The notes: generated by a model from the sequence alone, not told the origin. A DNA stretch of 64,000 nt from Isochrysis galbana (GCA_018136815.1 CM030931.1:6840399-6904398); one strand, 5' to 3'; numbered from the stretch's first letter, positions 28,187-37,734 are shown. A program made the numbers and translations.

Positions 28187-30769
28187 GAGGCTTGCGCTTC
28201 GTGCACGTGCCCGCTTCGCGGGCGTGCCCCTGTCCCCCCCTAGCTCCCCATGGCCCTAAGGAAGCCTGCCACCAAGCCTGTGCCCGCCCCTGGCCACTAC
28301 ACCGTCCAGGCCCGCGATGCCCGAGCGATTGAGCGCGCCGCGACCGTCGAGGACGTCAGGAAAGCGGCAGAGTACTGCCGCGCGAACGACGTTGGCGTCA
28401 AAGCCGCGCTGGCAACGGGGTTGTTCCCCCATGCAACGCGCTCTCGGGTTGCGGGGGAGCTGCAGCGGCACTCCTCAAGCCAGGAAGTGGTCCGGGATGC
28501 GAACCAGCAGCTTCTCACGAATGCCGAGCGCACAAAGCTTGCACATTGGATACTGACCTGCGCAGATGCACATGACCCGCAGAACCGCCACCAGATTTCT
28601 GTTAAAGTCCGCACGATGCTCGGCGAGCGCCATAGGTTCAACAAGTCTCGCAAGTACGGCAAGGGCTGCATCCTCCTGAACACCCCTGAGCTCAACCACC
28701 TCAACTCGCAGGTCGACTTGTCCCACACCTTCTTCCAGCGTATCTACCCGTGGTGGCGTGCGCACGGCATTGCGATTGACGAGGGGACATCGCGTGCGCA
28801 GGAGGCCCGCAGGTCAAAGAAGTACACGGAGACCGTCGTGCACAATCACTTCCACGGTGAATACGGCCTAGAACGAGAGTTGATTGACGCGGGGGTCATG
28901 GACCCCCACACTAAGGTGTGCTATCATGCGCTCTTCATTCACGCCCCGTCCGCCTTCCCAGCTAGAATGTAGCCACGCGCTCAACTCGCAACGCATTCTC
29001 ACCAACGCACCAAAATCCCCTCCTCCTCTGCCCCACAGCTCATCAAGGACACGCGCAGATTGCTCAATTGCGACGAGACGCCTCAGCCCCTCGACATGCC
29101 ACAGAGGGGGAGGCGGGCAAAGGTGGCCAAGCGGAAAGGACGTGCTGTTCGGCAAGTTGCCGGGAACACAAAGGAGAACATCACGGTCATGATGACCTGG
29201 GATGCCTCAGGTTGGAACTATGGGGTACAATTGGTTGTGAAGCGCAAATGGGCGACAGCTGACTTGCTTGTGGAGCCCCCCGCCGGCACTTGCACGTTTG
29301 ACGACGCGGTAGATTTGGTAAGTCGGCGCACACGCTCTTGTCTCCCCGTGCACGCTGCCGAAGGTATGCAGACGGAGGAAACCTTCCTAACGTACATCAC
29401 ACGGCTCGACAAGTGGATCGACCAAAGGAGCTCGGTTGAAGTGGCTGCCGGTGGCGCTCCCATTGAACGGCCAGTCGTGCTCATGCTAGACAACCACGCC
29501 TCGCGTTTCAGCGACGAGGTGTTGCAGAAGACATGCGGGCAGGCCGCCGAGCTCGGAATACGCATCTTCTCGGAGGAGTCGGGCACTTCGGGATTCCTAC
29601 AAGCCCTTGATCAATTTAACTCTTTATTTCACCGGGCCTACAACAAGGCTCGGGATGCTTACAAGGATGCCCACCTTGTCACCTTTGGCAGCCAGCTTGA
29701 TCGTCTCAACTTGTCGGACTTCATGGCCATCTTGGGTGGGTCGAAGGAGCTTGGCTTGCCAGGGATGTGGTTTTCGTGGTGCGACCAATATGACATCCTC
29801 AAGGCGTGGAAGAGAGTAGGTGTGGCTGGCAACCAACTCCGACCCGATCTCATTGATCGTGCCCATTTCGTTGATCAGGCACACGAGATGGCACAGTCTC
29901 TCAGCGAGCCCATGGTGGCTTCGCCTGGTCCAGCTACCCTCGCTGAGGCGAAGCGAACGCCGCCGGGTGTGCGGCGTGGATCGCTTGCGGCAGCAGAGGC
30001 CAAAGCGCGGCAGCTAGAGGCATATGCACAGAAGATGGAGAAAAAAGCGGAGGCGCCGTATGATCCTTGCCGAGGCATTTTATCGGGCGCATCGAGCAGC
30101 GTCAGCAGCCATGTGTGCTCAGAAGATGCGGGCGGTGATGGGGGGGGCACGGAAGACGACGAGTCTCAGCCAGCGCATGGAAAAAAAGTCCGACTGTTCG
30201 AACTCTCAGGGTCGTGGACCCTAAGAGATATGCAGGCTGAGAAAGCAAAGCGTCGAATGCAAGTTGTTGCCACAAGCGAGCAGGCACAACAAAGGAAGGC
30301 CGCGCGGATAGAGCGCGCCGCGAACGCAGCGCAACAAGACCTTAGCCGCCGATCATCGTTTGCCGTTTGCAGTGATGGGTGCGAGTGTCAGTTGGTGCCA
30401 TGTCCATGGGAGGGTTTCATGCTGTGTGCTTGTGGAAATCTGAAGAGAGGGCTGTGCAAGAAAAGGGAGTGTGTTGTGCGTCGAAGGAGTGCCTCTTCTG
30501 GGCTCCTAGAGGTGTCTGAGAGTGGTGTGAGTGCCGGAGCACCTCCCACCGATGTCGGGGCACATCCATGAGGCTCGTCGTGTTGTACGCGCACACATGT
30601 TGAATGCCATCGTAAGTCAGCACTTCAACCATTTCAAAAAATAAGCACATGTCGGCCGAGCTCTCTACAAGAGAAGGCTTTCATGCAGTTTGAGCACCTT
30701 CTAGAAACCAAAGTGCACGACTTTATAGTGCCTAATAGAAATGGGGCACATCCATAAAGCTCATGCCTC
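28187..30769 (+). mobile_element. Apparently complete Tc1/mariner-pogo element with TA target site
   Basis: 2583 bases, flanked by TA (28185-28186 and 30770-30771). The left end GAGGCTTGCGCTTCGTGCAC and the reversed right end GAGGCATGAGCTTTATGGAT agree at 20 of the first 26 positions. One intron-containing transposase gene fills it from 63 bases inside the left end. The right 130 bases match the outer left part of the 27574-28184 element in inverse. Confidence 0.85.
28250..30571 (+). CDS. Tc1/mariner-pogo (DDE_1-type) transposase with one intron, DD39D
   Basis: ATG at 28250. Exon 1 (28250-28915) encodes a helix-turn-helix-rich DNA-binding region. A 123-base GTGTGC..CCCCACAG intron (28916-29038) is removed, giving LIKDTRRLLNCDETPQPLDM. 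Exon 2 runs to 30571; the protein is 732 residues. Catalytic motifs are NCDET (D234), VVLMLDNHASRF (D373) and SGFLQALDQFN (D413), a DD39D spacing. The C-terminus is Cys-rich (CSDGCECQLVPCP, CACGNLKRGLCKKREC), probably metal-binding. No break is seen, so the protein may be active. The order HTH, DDD, Cys finger and the TA target site place it in the IS630-Tc1-mariner superfamily, closest to pogo in motif style. Confidence 0.87.
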
Positions 30770-30898
30770 TAGAGTAGCAGTGCTCGTACACGTACAATCA
30801 TACAACACAAGTCGTGGATGTAAATGACAACCGTACCTGTACTCGTACCGCGTCGTTGAAAATGCTGAACGTACCCCTAGCGCGTCACCAATCTTTAA

Positions 30899-31414
30899 CT
30901 CTTTGCTGCCGGCTTGAAGCGCCAATTTTGGCGCTTCGGTTTCACGCTTAGAAGTAGCGTGTACAGGATGAGGTGCGTGTAAGAGATAAGTGAGATGCCG
31001 TGATGCCGTGGGCGAAAAGTGGCGCAACGTATTTTTCTTCTCGGGCCCCCAAGAGAGCCATCATGCCCCCCCCCCCCCCGGAGAGACTGACACCCCCCAG
31101 CGCCGAAAGTCCGTTTCCTCCCGGCACATCTTCTACGTAAACGGCGTATTTTTGTTAGAAAGTGCAGCTCCAATATTGGATATTGGAGCTGCAATTTTTT
31201 TCAGTTTTTGCACTTAATTCATGTCTGGATCACCGAATCATATGGCTGTTCGGCCATCCAAGGGTGTGGGTGTGGGGGAATGTCGCTCAGAGTCCCCTGA
31301 GAGCTTGGGGGCTACGGATGACGGATGAGCGGGTAGCGAGCAGTTGACAAAAAAGAAACTAAGGAAGCTCGAATTCCCAATTTTCATCAATTTTGGCGCT
31401 TCGGCAGTAAAGAG
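30899..31414. mobile_element. piggyBac-like MITE in a duplicated TTAA
   Basis: 516 bases with inverted ends: CTCTTTGCTGCCGGCTTGAA on the left and, reversed, CTCTTTACTGCCGAAGCGCC on the right, each continuing into GCGCCAA(A)ATT. TTAA flanks both sides (30895-30898, 31415-31418), the target of piggyBac transposases. CTCTTTGCTGCC is close to the CCCTTTGCCTGCC ends of known vertebrate piggyBac-like elements. Removing it restores a minisatellite unit (ACCAATCT-TTAA-ACGTACAC). It has no transposase gene, only a hairpin. Confidence 0.85.
31163..31193. other. Perfect hairpin followed by a T run, inside the MITE
   Basis: Arms TGCAGCTCCAATAT and ATATTGGAGCTGCA, 14 base pairs with a TGG loop, followed within two bases by seven T. 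It looks like a small-RNA precursor stem or pol III stop, but no promoter is evident. Confidence 0.75.
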
Positions 31415-31632
31415 TTAAACGTACACCCAGGAGCGTCACCGCGTCACCACGTCACCAATCTCTAAACTTACACCTAGGCGCGTCACCAATCACCAATCTC
31501 TAAACGTACACCTAGGCACCTAGGCGCTAGGCGCGTCGCGCGTCACGCGTCACCACAATCTCTACATCACGCGTAGTCCTAGTAGTCACCAATCTCCAAA
31601 CGTACCCCTAGATGCGTCACCAATCACAAAAA

Positions 31633-32199
31633 TTCTTGAAGGTGAAGGTGTGTCCGCTACGCTTCTAGTGACTCACTGACTCACCCCACTCCGGTATCGG
31701 TATCGCGCTCGCCATCGCCATCGCCTAACTAAGCCCCACACCCACACACACTCTCACCCCCGCACCCACTACCCCACTACCCCCCCTAAGGCCTAAGGCA
31801 GGTGGGCCCGCGTGCACTACGACGGGCCAGGCGGGGGGGGGGGGGGGGGAGGGCTGGGGCAGGCCCGTCGGCTCTAAGTAAGGCTGCGGACAAACGTAAT
31901 CGCGCGCGTCGCTTACCTTATTTTGTTTTTTTTTGCGGTCTTTGAGAGGATGTCTCTCTTCTCTCTTCCTCTTCTGCTATCGAGCGAGCCGCTCAAGTAG
32001 GGCATCTGTCGCGGTCGCCAGCGATACTATTCCTGTGGGTTCATGCAAATGTGCGCGTTTATTACCTTATTAGATGCGTCACCAATCAGCGAACTAGGCG
32101 TGCCTGCGTCCTGCGTGCCAGTGTGCCTGTCTGTAGCTGTAGGGGGTAGGGGGTAGGGGAGGGGGTAGGGGAGGGTCTTTGGCAGCACTCAGCACTGCA
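31633..32199. other. Intergenic, simple sequence
   Basis: C-rich and G-rich runs (G run at 31831-31849), a T run near 31920 and repeats of GGGGTAGGG at 32140-32175. No gene. Confidence 0.4.
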
Positions 32200-32355
32200 G
32201 TCTAGCCCTGCATGCCAAGCAAGTGGCATGGCAGGTGGTTGGACGGTTCCTTCCCCCAATCAGGGAAGGAGTGGAGAGTGGAGAGTGGAGAGAGGGGGCG
32301 GGCTCGTGCGCTCGTTCGTGCCCCGCCATGTGTGACCCAAGTATTATAAACTTAG
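32200..32355 (+). promoter_or_regulatory. Promoter-like dispersed repeat, copy 2, upstream of PPR gene
   Basis: Second copy of the 24175-24330 sequence. It ends with CCCAAGTATTATAAACTTAG; the TATAAA at 32345 lies about 85 bases before the likely PPR start codon. Function as a promoter is inferred from this spacing and from the same motif upstream of CFAP43. Confidence 0.5.
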
Positions 32356-32432
32356 TTCTCGTCAGTTCTAGCCCTAGAGTGGGCGTGCGCCGCTCGCCGG
32401 CTCGGGCGCCGCCTCGAGCGCGCGCGCCGTCG

Positions 32433-35063
32433 ATGCAGCCGGGATGGCTGCTGTTCGCGGCTGGCGCGCTCTGTCCGCCGGCCGGGCGACCGGGCGCAGA
32501 GACCGCTCCGCCCACCGGCCAACTGATGGGCCACGTGCGAGGCAGGCAGTGGCGGGCGGCGCTTGCGCTCCTCGAGCAGCTCGAGGGTGACGCTGAGACA
32601 CTCCATTATAACCTGGCGCTGCAGGCATGCAGGCGAGCGGGAGAGTGGGAGCCGGCGGTCGACCTCTTCGAGCGTATGCTCCGTCGCGAAGCGCGAGTGC
32701 CTCCACCTGACGCCGCTTCCTTCACCACAGCTGTCGCCGCGCTCGAGAGCGCGCCTGCAGGATCGTGGAGGGTGGCTATGCGGCTGCTCAACGCCATCCG
32801 TACGCAGGAGGTGGGCGGCGTCGAGGACGAGAGCCTTCGCGCCTGCTTCAACGCCGCCATCACTGCCCTCGGACGCGATGGTGAGTGGTGCCAGGCTATC
32901 GAGCTGCTGCGCGACATGCAGGCGGGTGGCGGTCCACTGCCAGATGCAATCACCTACAATGCATGCTTGGGGGCACTGAGCTCGGCGGGCGAGTGGCGCC
33001 GGGCGCTCGGCCTGCTGGAAGAGATGGAGCGATCGGTCGGGCAAAAGCAGCACGAAGGAGGACATGCTTCCGACTTCTTGGACCTGGGTTTTGATGGGTC
33101 ATGGAGTCTGGACGTCGATGTTGCCGACGAGGTTGATGGGCTGTTTCCTTCCTTGGAAAGAGCTGCCGATGGCATGGCAACATCCAGCGTGATTGCACCG
33201 CCACCGGACGCCATCTCGTACGTCTCAGTGATGAGCGCCTGCCGCCAGGCTGGCAAGTGGAAGCGGGCGGTCTCCTTGCTCGGGCGCATGAAGCGACACG
33301 GCGTCCGGCCCAATGCGCACGCCTTCTCTGCCGCCATCTCGGCGTGCGCCTCTGCAGGTGAATGGGTCCACGCGATTGCCATCTTGGAGAAGATGGAAGC
33401 GGAAGGGCTGCCCCCCTCCGCCGTTGCCTATTCGGCCACGATCGCGGCATGCGGCCGCGGTGGCGCGTGGGAGCGCGCGCTGCAGCTGCTCAAGGCGATG
33501 GAGCGGCGGCGTATTGTGCACAAGTCGGCTCATGCGTACAACGCTGCCATATCAGCTTGTGCGCGCGCGGCGCAATGGAGGCAAGCACTTAAGTTGCTCA
33601 AGCAGATGGAGGAGCGCAAGGGGATGGCACCGGCGCCGGACGTGTTCTCGTTCAACAGTGCGCTCTCGGCGTGCGATCGCGCTGGCGAATGGCGAATCGC
33701 TCTGCAATTGCGCGCACGCATGAACCGCGCCCACGTCCGACCCGACGCTGTCACAGACAACATTCTCTTGTCTGCCTTTGCTCGAGGCGCACGCTGGCGT
33801 TCAGCACTAGCGCTGCTTCGGCTCTTGGACCAACGTCGGCTTCCAGAGAGCAGCCGCAGGTCCTCAGCTTTCGGGATGTCCCCGCGCTCTGACCTGTCAG
33901 CCCGAACTCGGAGCCGCGCCGCTCGACGCATCGCCTCACACCATGCAGATCCGGTGCCTCTCTGCACTGCTGCCGCTGCATGTGAGGCAGCTGGTGAGTG
34001 GCGCGCTTGCGTAGGACTTGTGGCGCCAATGCTCGTGCTTAAGACCATAGAGCCTCCCTCACCACCTGTAGCTGCTGCCGCTGCCGCTGCCGTACGCGCG
34101 GCCGGCGGCGTGCCTACACTTGCTATCGCGCCAGCGTTGGGGTCTGCGGTGCGCGCTTGTGCTGGTGCGGGGAAGCTCACGGTGATGCTCGAGCTAGTTG
34201 ATGCTTCACACTCATTGCTAGGGGCAGGATGTTTACCCACGTCCGCCTACGCGGCGGCGCGCGAGGCCGCGGCAGCAGCCGGCGATCACGAAGCTGAGGC
34301 GCGGCTGAACCAGATGTGGCGCAATTCGACGGATGAGGTGTCTCCAAGGGCTGGTGGCAAGTGCGAGGCGAAAGTCATGAGCAATGCGCGTTGGAACGGT
34401 GATCCCACACGAGCAGGGGGGGCAAAGGTCGAGCTCGCCCAAGCGCAGTTTGTTCTCGAAGGCGCGCGGGTGGCCTGCGGCAATGGAGAAAACCGCTCCT
34501 CTGCCGCCGACATTTTTTTGGTGCGAGGTCCCAACGGCACCGGCATGGTGGCGACCGTGGACGCCGCTCGTGAGGCACGTGGGCTAGTTCTGCGCATGCA
34601 ACGACGCACCGACTACACCCCTGAGCTCTCGGCCCTGCCTCCTCACGTTGGGAGGCGCAGCGTGAGCCGCACTCGGGGCAGGATGCTTCTAGCGCAGCAT
34701 GCGGAAAAGAAGGCTCTCGCTGCTCAGCTGACCCTCGGGTACCGCAGGCCATCGATCACTTTCAACAAGCGAATGTGCCTCGACTGCCACGAACTGTTCA
34801 AAGCAGCATCGAAGGCGTGGCGAACGCCTGAAGGGAGACGGGTCACAATAGAATGCCGCGACGCTTCTCGCTTGCATATCTTCCACTCCGGTAGCTGCTC
34901 GTGTAATGATGCTGCCTTCTTGCCTCGCCCCAACTCCCATGCGACTAGCGCCGAGCCACAAGGCGACGCCTCCCGCATTCCGCGAATTGAGACTTCATCA
35001 AGCGTGGCCGGCCGGCCGCGTGTGCGCCGTTCACGAGATCCAGCATCAGATGACAATGGCTAG
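32433..35063 (+). CDS. Pentatricopeptide repeat protein with C-terminal DYW-type deaminase-like domain
   Basis: ATG at 32433 (876 residues); the frame is open further upstream, but that part overlaps the TATA-like repeat. The N-terminus (MQPGWLLFAAGALCPPAG) may be an organelle or signal segment. At least ten PPR motifs follow, each with a helix ending like AGEWRRALGLLEEM. The end has the DYW hallmarks: HAEK at 34698-34709 (HxE zinc and proton site), CLDCH at 34776-34790 (CxxCH), RDASRLHIFHSGSCSCND at 34860-34913 (HxF and CSCxD second zinc site). The final Asp-Tyr-Trp is replaced by DAAF and about 40 more residues follow. DYW domains perform C-to-U editing of organelle RNA in land plants and some protists. 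Editing here is inferred; no PG box is clear. Confidence 0.85.
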   Translation: MQPGWLLFAAGALCPPAGRPGAETAPPTGQLMGHVRGRQWRAALALLEQLEGDAETLHYNLALQACRRAGEWEPAVDLFERMLRREARVPPPDAASFTTAVAALESAPAGSWRVAMRLLNAIRTQEVGGVEDESLRACFNAAITALGRDGEWCQAIELLRDMQAGGGPLPDAITYNACLGALSSAGEWRRALGLLEEMERSVGQKQHEGGHASDFLDLGFDGSWSLDVDVADEVDGLFPSLERAADGMATSSVIAPPPDAISYVSVMSACRQAGKWKRAVSLLGRMKRHGVRPNAHAFSAAISACASAGEWVHAIAILEKMEAEGLPPSAVAYSATIAACGRGGAWERALQLLKAMERRRIVHKSAHAYNAAISACARAAQWRQALKLLKQMEERKGMAPAPDVFSFNSALSACDRAGEWRIALQLRARMNRAHVRPDAVTDNILLSAFARGARWRSALALLRLLDQRRLPESSRRSSAFGMSPRSDLSARTRSRAARRIASHHADPVPLCTAAAACEAAGEWRACVGLVAPMLVLKTIEPPSPPVAAAAAAAVRAAGGVPTLAIAPALGSAVRACAGAGKLTVMLELVDASHSLLGAGCLPTSAYAAAREAAAAAGDHEAEARLNQMWRNSTDEVSPRAGGKCEAKVMSNARWNGDPTRAGGAKVELAQAQFVLEGARVACGNGENRSSAADIFLVRGPNGTGMVATVDAAREARGLVLRMQRRTDYTPELSALPPHVGRRSVSRTRGRMLLAQHAEKKALAAQLTLGYRRPSITFNKRMCLDCHELFKAASKAWRTPEGRRVTIECRDASRLHIFHSGSCSCNDAAFLPRPNSHATSAEPQGDASRIPRIETSSSVAGRPRVRRSRDPASDDNG

Positions 35064-35214
35064 CGTCCACACCGAGCAGGCCGATGACAGATGGGTGGGT
35101 CTGCCGAGCCGCGCTTGCTGTCCAACAGCTAAGGACGCCTTGTGTATAGCACAACAATGTGCCCCGCCTGCCTTCTTTTTGGTTAGTTGTTTACTTGTTG
35201 TTTGTTGGTTGAAA
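35064..35214. other. 3' flank of PPR gene
   Basis: Nothing recognised except an A run (35211-35220) that adjoins the retroposon copy and may be its tail in reverse. Confidence 0.35.
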
Positions 35215-35389
35215 AAAAAAATCTGAAGATTCTGGGCTACACACCTACTATCCTAGGCCCCCCTATCCGCTCTGACAACGCCCTTTATTTCCCTTCCCTC
35301 CACCTCTTCCCCTTTCCCCCGTCATTCCTTTGTCTTTGGTATCCGGGGTTCGGCCTCGGTGCGCGCTACCAGCATGGGCCTGGTTCGGA
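35215..35389 (-). repeat. Retroposon-like repeat, copy b, cut by the assembly gap
   Basis: In the sense (minus) direction it ends GCCCAGAATCTTCAGAT followed by a run of T. Its other end is lost in the gap. Matches copies at 45390, 57486 and 58860. Confidence 0.8.
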
Positions 35390-35489
35390 NNNNNNNNNNN
35401 NNNNNNNNNNNNNNNNNNNNNNNNNNNNNNNNNNNNNNNNNNNNNNNNNNNNNNNNNNNNNNNNNNNNNNNNNNNNNNNNNNNNNNNNN
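35390..35489. other. Assembly gap of 100 N
   Basis: Exactly 100 N, the usual placeholder for a gap of unknown size. It falls inside a repeated sequence, so the join may be unreliable. Confidence 1.
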
Positions 35490-36183
35490 CCTCATCTTTC
35501 GCCGCCCTTCCTCCTCGCCACCTACTGGTGATTGGGTTGTTTGTCCACTCGTTCTTCCCCCTCTTTCTCCTTCTCTACTACTCCTTCCTTCCAGAGTGTC
35601 TCATTGTTGGCTAGCTTGGCTTGCTCCGACTTCGCTTCCTCTTATCTGCCTCCTCCTTCTCTCTCTCTCTCTCCGAGGGAGCACCTGCGCGGACTCGCTC
35701 ACTCTTCTTCTCTCCTAGATCTCCTCCCATTATACTTTTTCCGCCCACTCCGCCCGAGCTCCCCTGCTCTTCTCCACCTTCCTACAAATACCCTCTCTCC
35801 CCTCCTCATCCTCTCCTCCCTCCCCCCCCGCGCGCGGCCGCCTCCTCCCCCCCCCTCCCCCCCCCGCCCATCATCCCCCCCCCCCTTTTAGAGAAATCCT
35901 CGGTGAACATCCTCTGTGGGCGCTGCTCTCTCTCTACTCCACTTCTCTCGTTCTCAACCCAATCCCTTCCCTCCGCTTCCTTCTCCTCTCGCACACACAC
36001 AGAGTTCCTCTCTTCCCCACCCCCCCTCCCCGCCCCCTATCCCCCCCATCTCCTCTCTCCTCGTCCTCCCATCCTTCTCGCTCGCGGTGCTGGCGGAGCG
36101 CCCCCCCCCCCCCCACTCAAGCCCCCCCAACCCCACGCCCCCACCCTTCGCCCTCCTCGTTCCTCCGTCTCGGCACGCTCGCG
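35490..36183 (+). promoter_or_regulatory. C/T-rich region upstream of the 36184 gene
   Basis: Plus strand is very largely C and T right up to the ATG (CTCTCTCTCTC near 35660, CCCCCCTCCC blocks at 35820-35885 and 36020-36135). Open frames here are low complexity. The same strand bias precedes CFAP43, VDAC, the desaturase and the PDZ gene. Confidence 0.5.
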
Positions 36184-36762
36184 ATGGACGGCCCAGGCTC
36201 CTCTCCGTTGGGCAGCTCAGCCAAGTACGACGCCGCCCAGATGGAGCTTGACCTGAAGGAGCGGTATGGCGTGGAGGTTGACCTCCATGGAACTCGGCTC
36301 GCCTCTCTTACCCAGTCACTCAACGAGGCGCTGCCGCCAGCCACGTTCGCCTTCCTGCAGACACTCTGTGAGCCTGTCTTCTCAAGGCTAAGCCCAGACC
36401 TCGTCAACGTCGAGGCCATGCTCCGACAGCTTGAGACAGCGCTCGCGCGCTCACTTGATGTCGTCTCGAGAGGTGTCGAAGGAGAGGACCCAGAGAAGCT
36501 GTTCGAGCCGCTATCAGGCTCGCTCGTCGCGATGATGCGAGACGTGGTCTCAAACCCCGCGAAGGTCGTCGAGAATGCCCGGTTGAAGGCGTCCGAGGAA
36601 GCCCGAGCGGGAGAGCGAGAGGCGGCACGTAAGGCGAAACTTGCCGCAAAGGAGGCCAAGAGAGCACTGGCCGCATCAAAGAAGGCTGCGCGGTTGCAAC
36701 GGCAGGAGGGCGCACGCTCGGAGGTGACGACCTGTGGTGGCGGTGGCGACGAGTCTCGATGA
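36184..36762 (+). CDS. Hypothetical protein, 192 residues, basic helical C-terminus
   Basis: ATG at 36184 in a sensible context after the C/T tract. No family recognised. Residues 20-125 look helical and folded (ELDLKERYGVEVDLHG, LPPATFAFLQTLCEPVFSRL, LFEPLSGSLVAMMRDVV). Residues 130-175 are a Lys/Ala/Glu-rich single helix or coiled coil (KAKLAAKEAKRALAASKKAA). The tail is Gly/Ser. Single exon. Possibly RNA- or microtubule-binding by composition only. Confidence 0.65.
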   Translation: MDGPGSSPLGSSAKYDAAQMELDLKERYGVEVDLHGTRLASLTQSLNEALPPATFAFLQTLCEPVFSRLSPDLVNVEAMLRQLETALARSLDVVSRGVEGEDPEKLFEPLSGSLVAMMRDVVSNPAKVVENARLKASEEARAGEREAARKAKLAAKEAKRALAASKKAARLQRQEGARSEVTTCGGGGDESR

Positions 36763-37590
36763 GCAGCGCGCAGACTGCTGAGTGGTTTCGGTTTGACCTC
36801 AGCCTTTTGCCCACCTCTCTCTAACCCATTTCATGTGTGGGCCTTGATGTCCATGGTTTCTCGGAGCTCAGCCTCCCCATCCCAAGAAAACGCAATGGCA
36901 TGCAGGGACCAAAAATTTGCGAAGTAATGTTGTCTGTTTCCGCGGCATGGTGAAGAGCGCCTAGGTCTACGCGCTCATGGCGATGTATGTTTGATGATGA
37001 GGCTATTTCTTCCCTTTCTGCGTACACTTGGCGCATGCGGCTCGCTCGTTCTCGTCCAGCTACCCTCTGCCTATCACCACGCCGTCCTCCCTTCCCCCCC
37101 TCTCCTCACACACGTGGTTGAGCCTTATGGGGCGCCGACATCGTCCTGATTTGATGCTGCAGCCTGCATGGAGGGTGGGAGGGGCAAGCTGCCATAAAAG
37201 GTAGCGTGTAAGTTGGGATGTTGGTCCATGTTGGTGATGGCTTGTGGCTAGCTGCAAGCTGCTAGACGAGATGCAAGCTGAGCTCAGTATGTGCAACAAT
37301 TGGCCAGCGTAAGACGCGGCACGGCGTGGCATATCAAAGTTGAGCAAGTCCCCGTTCCCCTTCCTTGACCGATTCTATCGTACCGGCATCGGCCCTGGAA
37401 GGTGCGCTTAAGTAACGCGTACAAACGGGGGAAAACGGCGCCCGTGCATTGATTAAATGAAAGAGTCAGGAGATTCTGGCTACTACTGCTAGCTAGGGAA
37501 CTCCCCAACCGTTTAACCGATAGGCGATAGGGACGAACAAAGTTGATACTTAGTAAATCAATAAATGCTAGTAATTATAATGTTATATCT
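36763..37590. other. Intergenic, nothing recognised
   Basis: 3' flank of the 36184 gene. Short frames on the minus strand are not convincing. Confidence 0.35.
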
Positions 37591-37690
37591 ATATCCTAGC
37601 AGCCAACCCCACTAGCTAATTGGACACGCAACTTTTCAGTCCCGGAATCCCGCAATGCCTGACGAGCCAGGTGTGCGAGTGCTACCGGGG
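37591..37690 (+). repeat. Dispersed repeat family R4, copy 1
   Basis: Blocks TATCCTAGC, CCAACCCCACTAGCTAATTG, GACACGCAACTTTTCAG, CCGGAATCCCGC and ATGCCTGACGAGCCAGGTGT. Other copies: 52685-52770 (-), 54944-55048 (+), 62680-62780 (-). An AT-rich stretch lies on the TATCCTAGC side of each copy. Confidence 0.8.
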
Positions 37691-37734
37691 ATATTTGTCC
37701 TCTCCCCAGTGCACGCACCGACCCCGGGGAAGGA

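Larger units (their letters stand above)
30870..31630 (+). repeat. Degenerate minisatellite, interrupted by a MITE
   Basis: Units of about 30-45 bases of the type CGTCACCAATCTCTAAACGT followed by ACACCTAGG occur at 31425-31625 (at least five) with a first unit at 30881. The first unit is cut by the 30899-31414 element. A further unit lies at 32076 (GCGTCACCAATC). Confidence 0.8.

Noticed and set aside
32223-32432. N-terminal extension of the PPR protein
   Set aside because: No ATG at the upstream end; it overlaps the repeat copied at 24175-24330 and the TATA-like motif.
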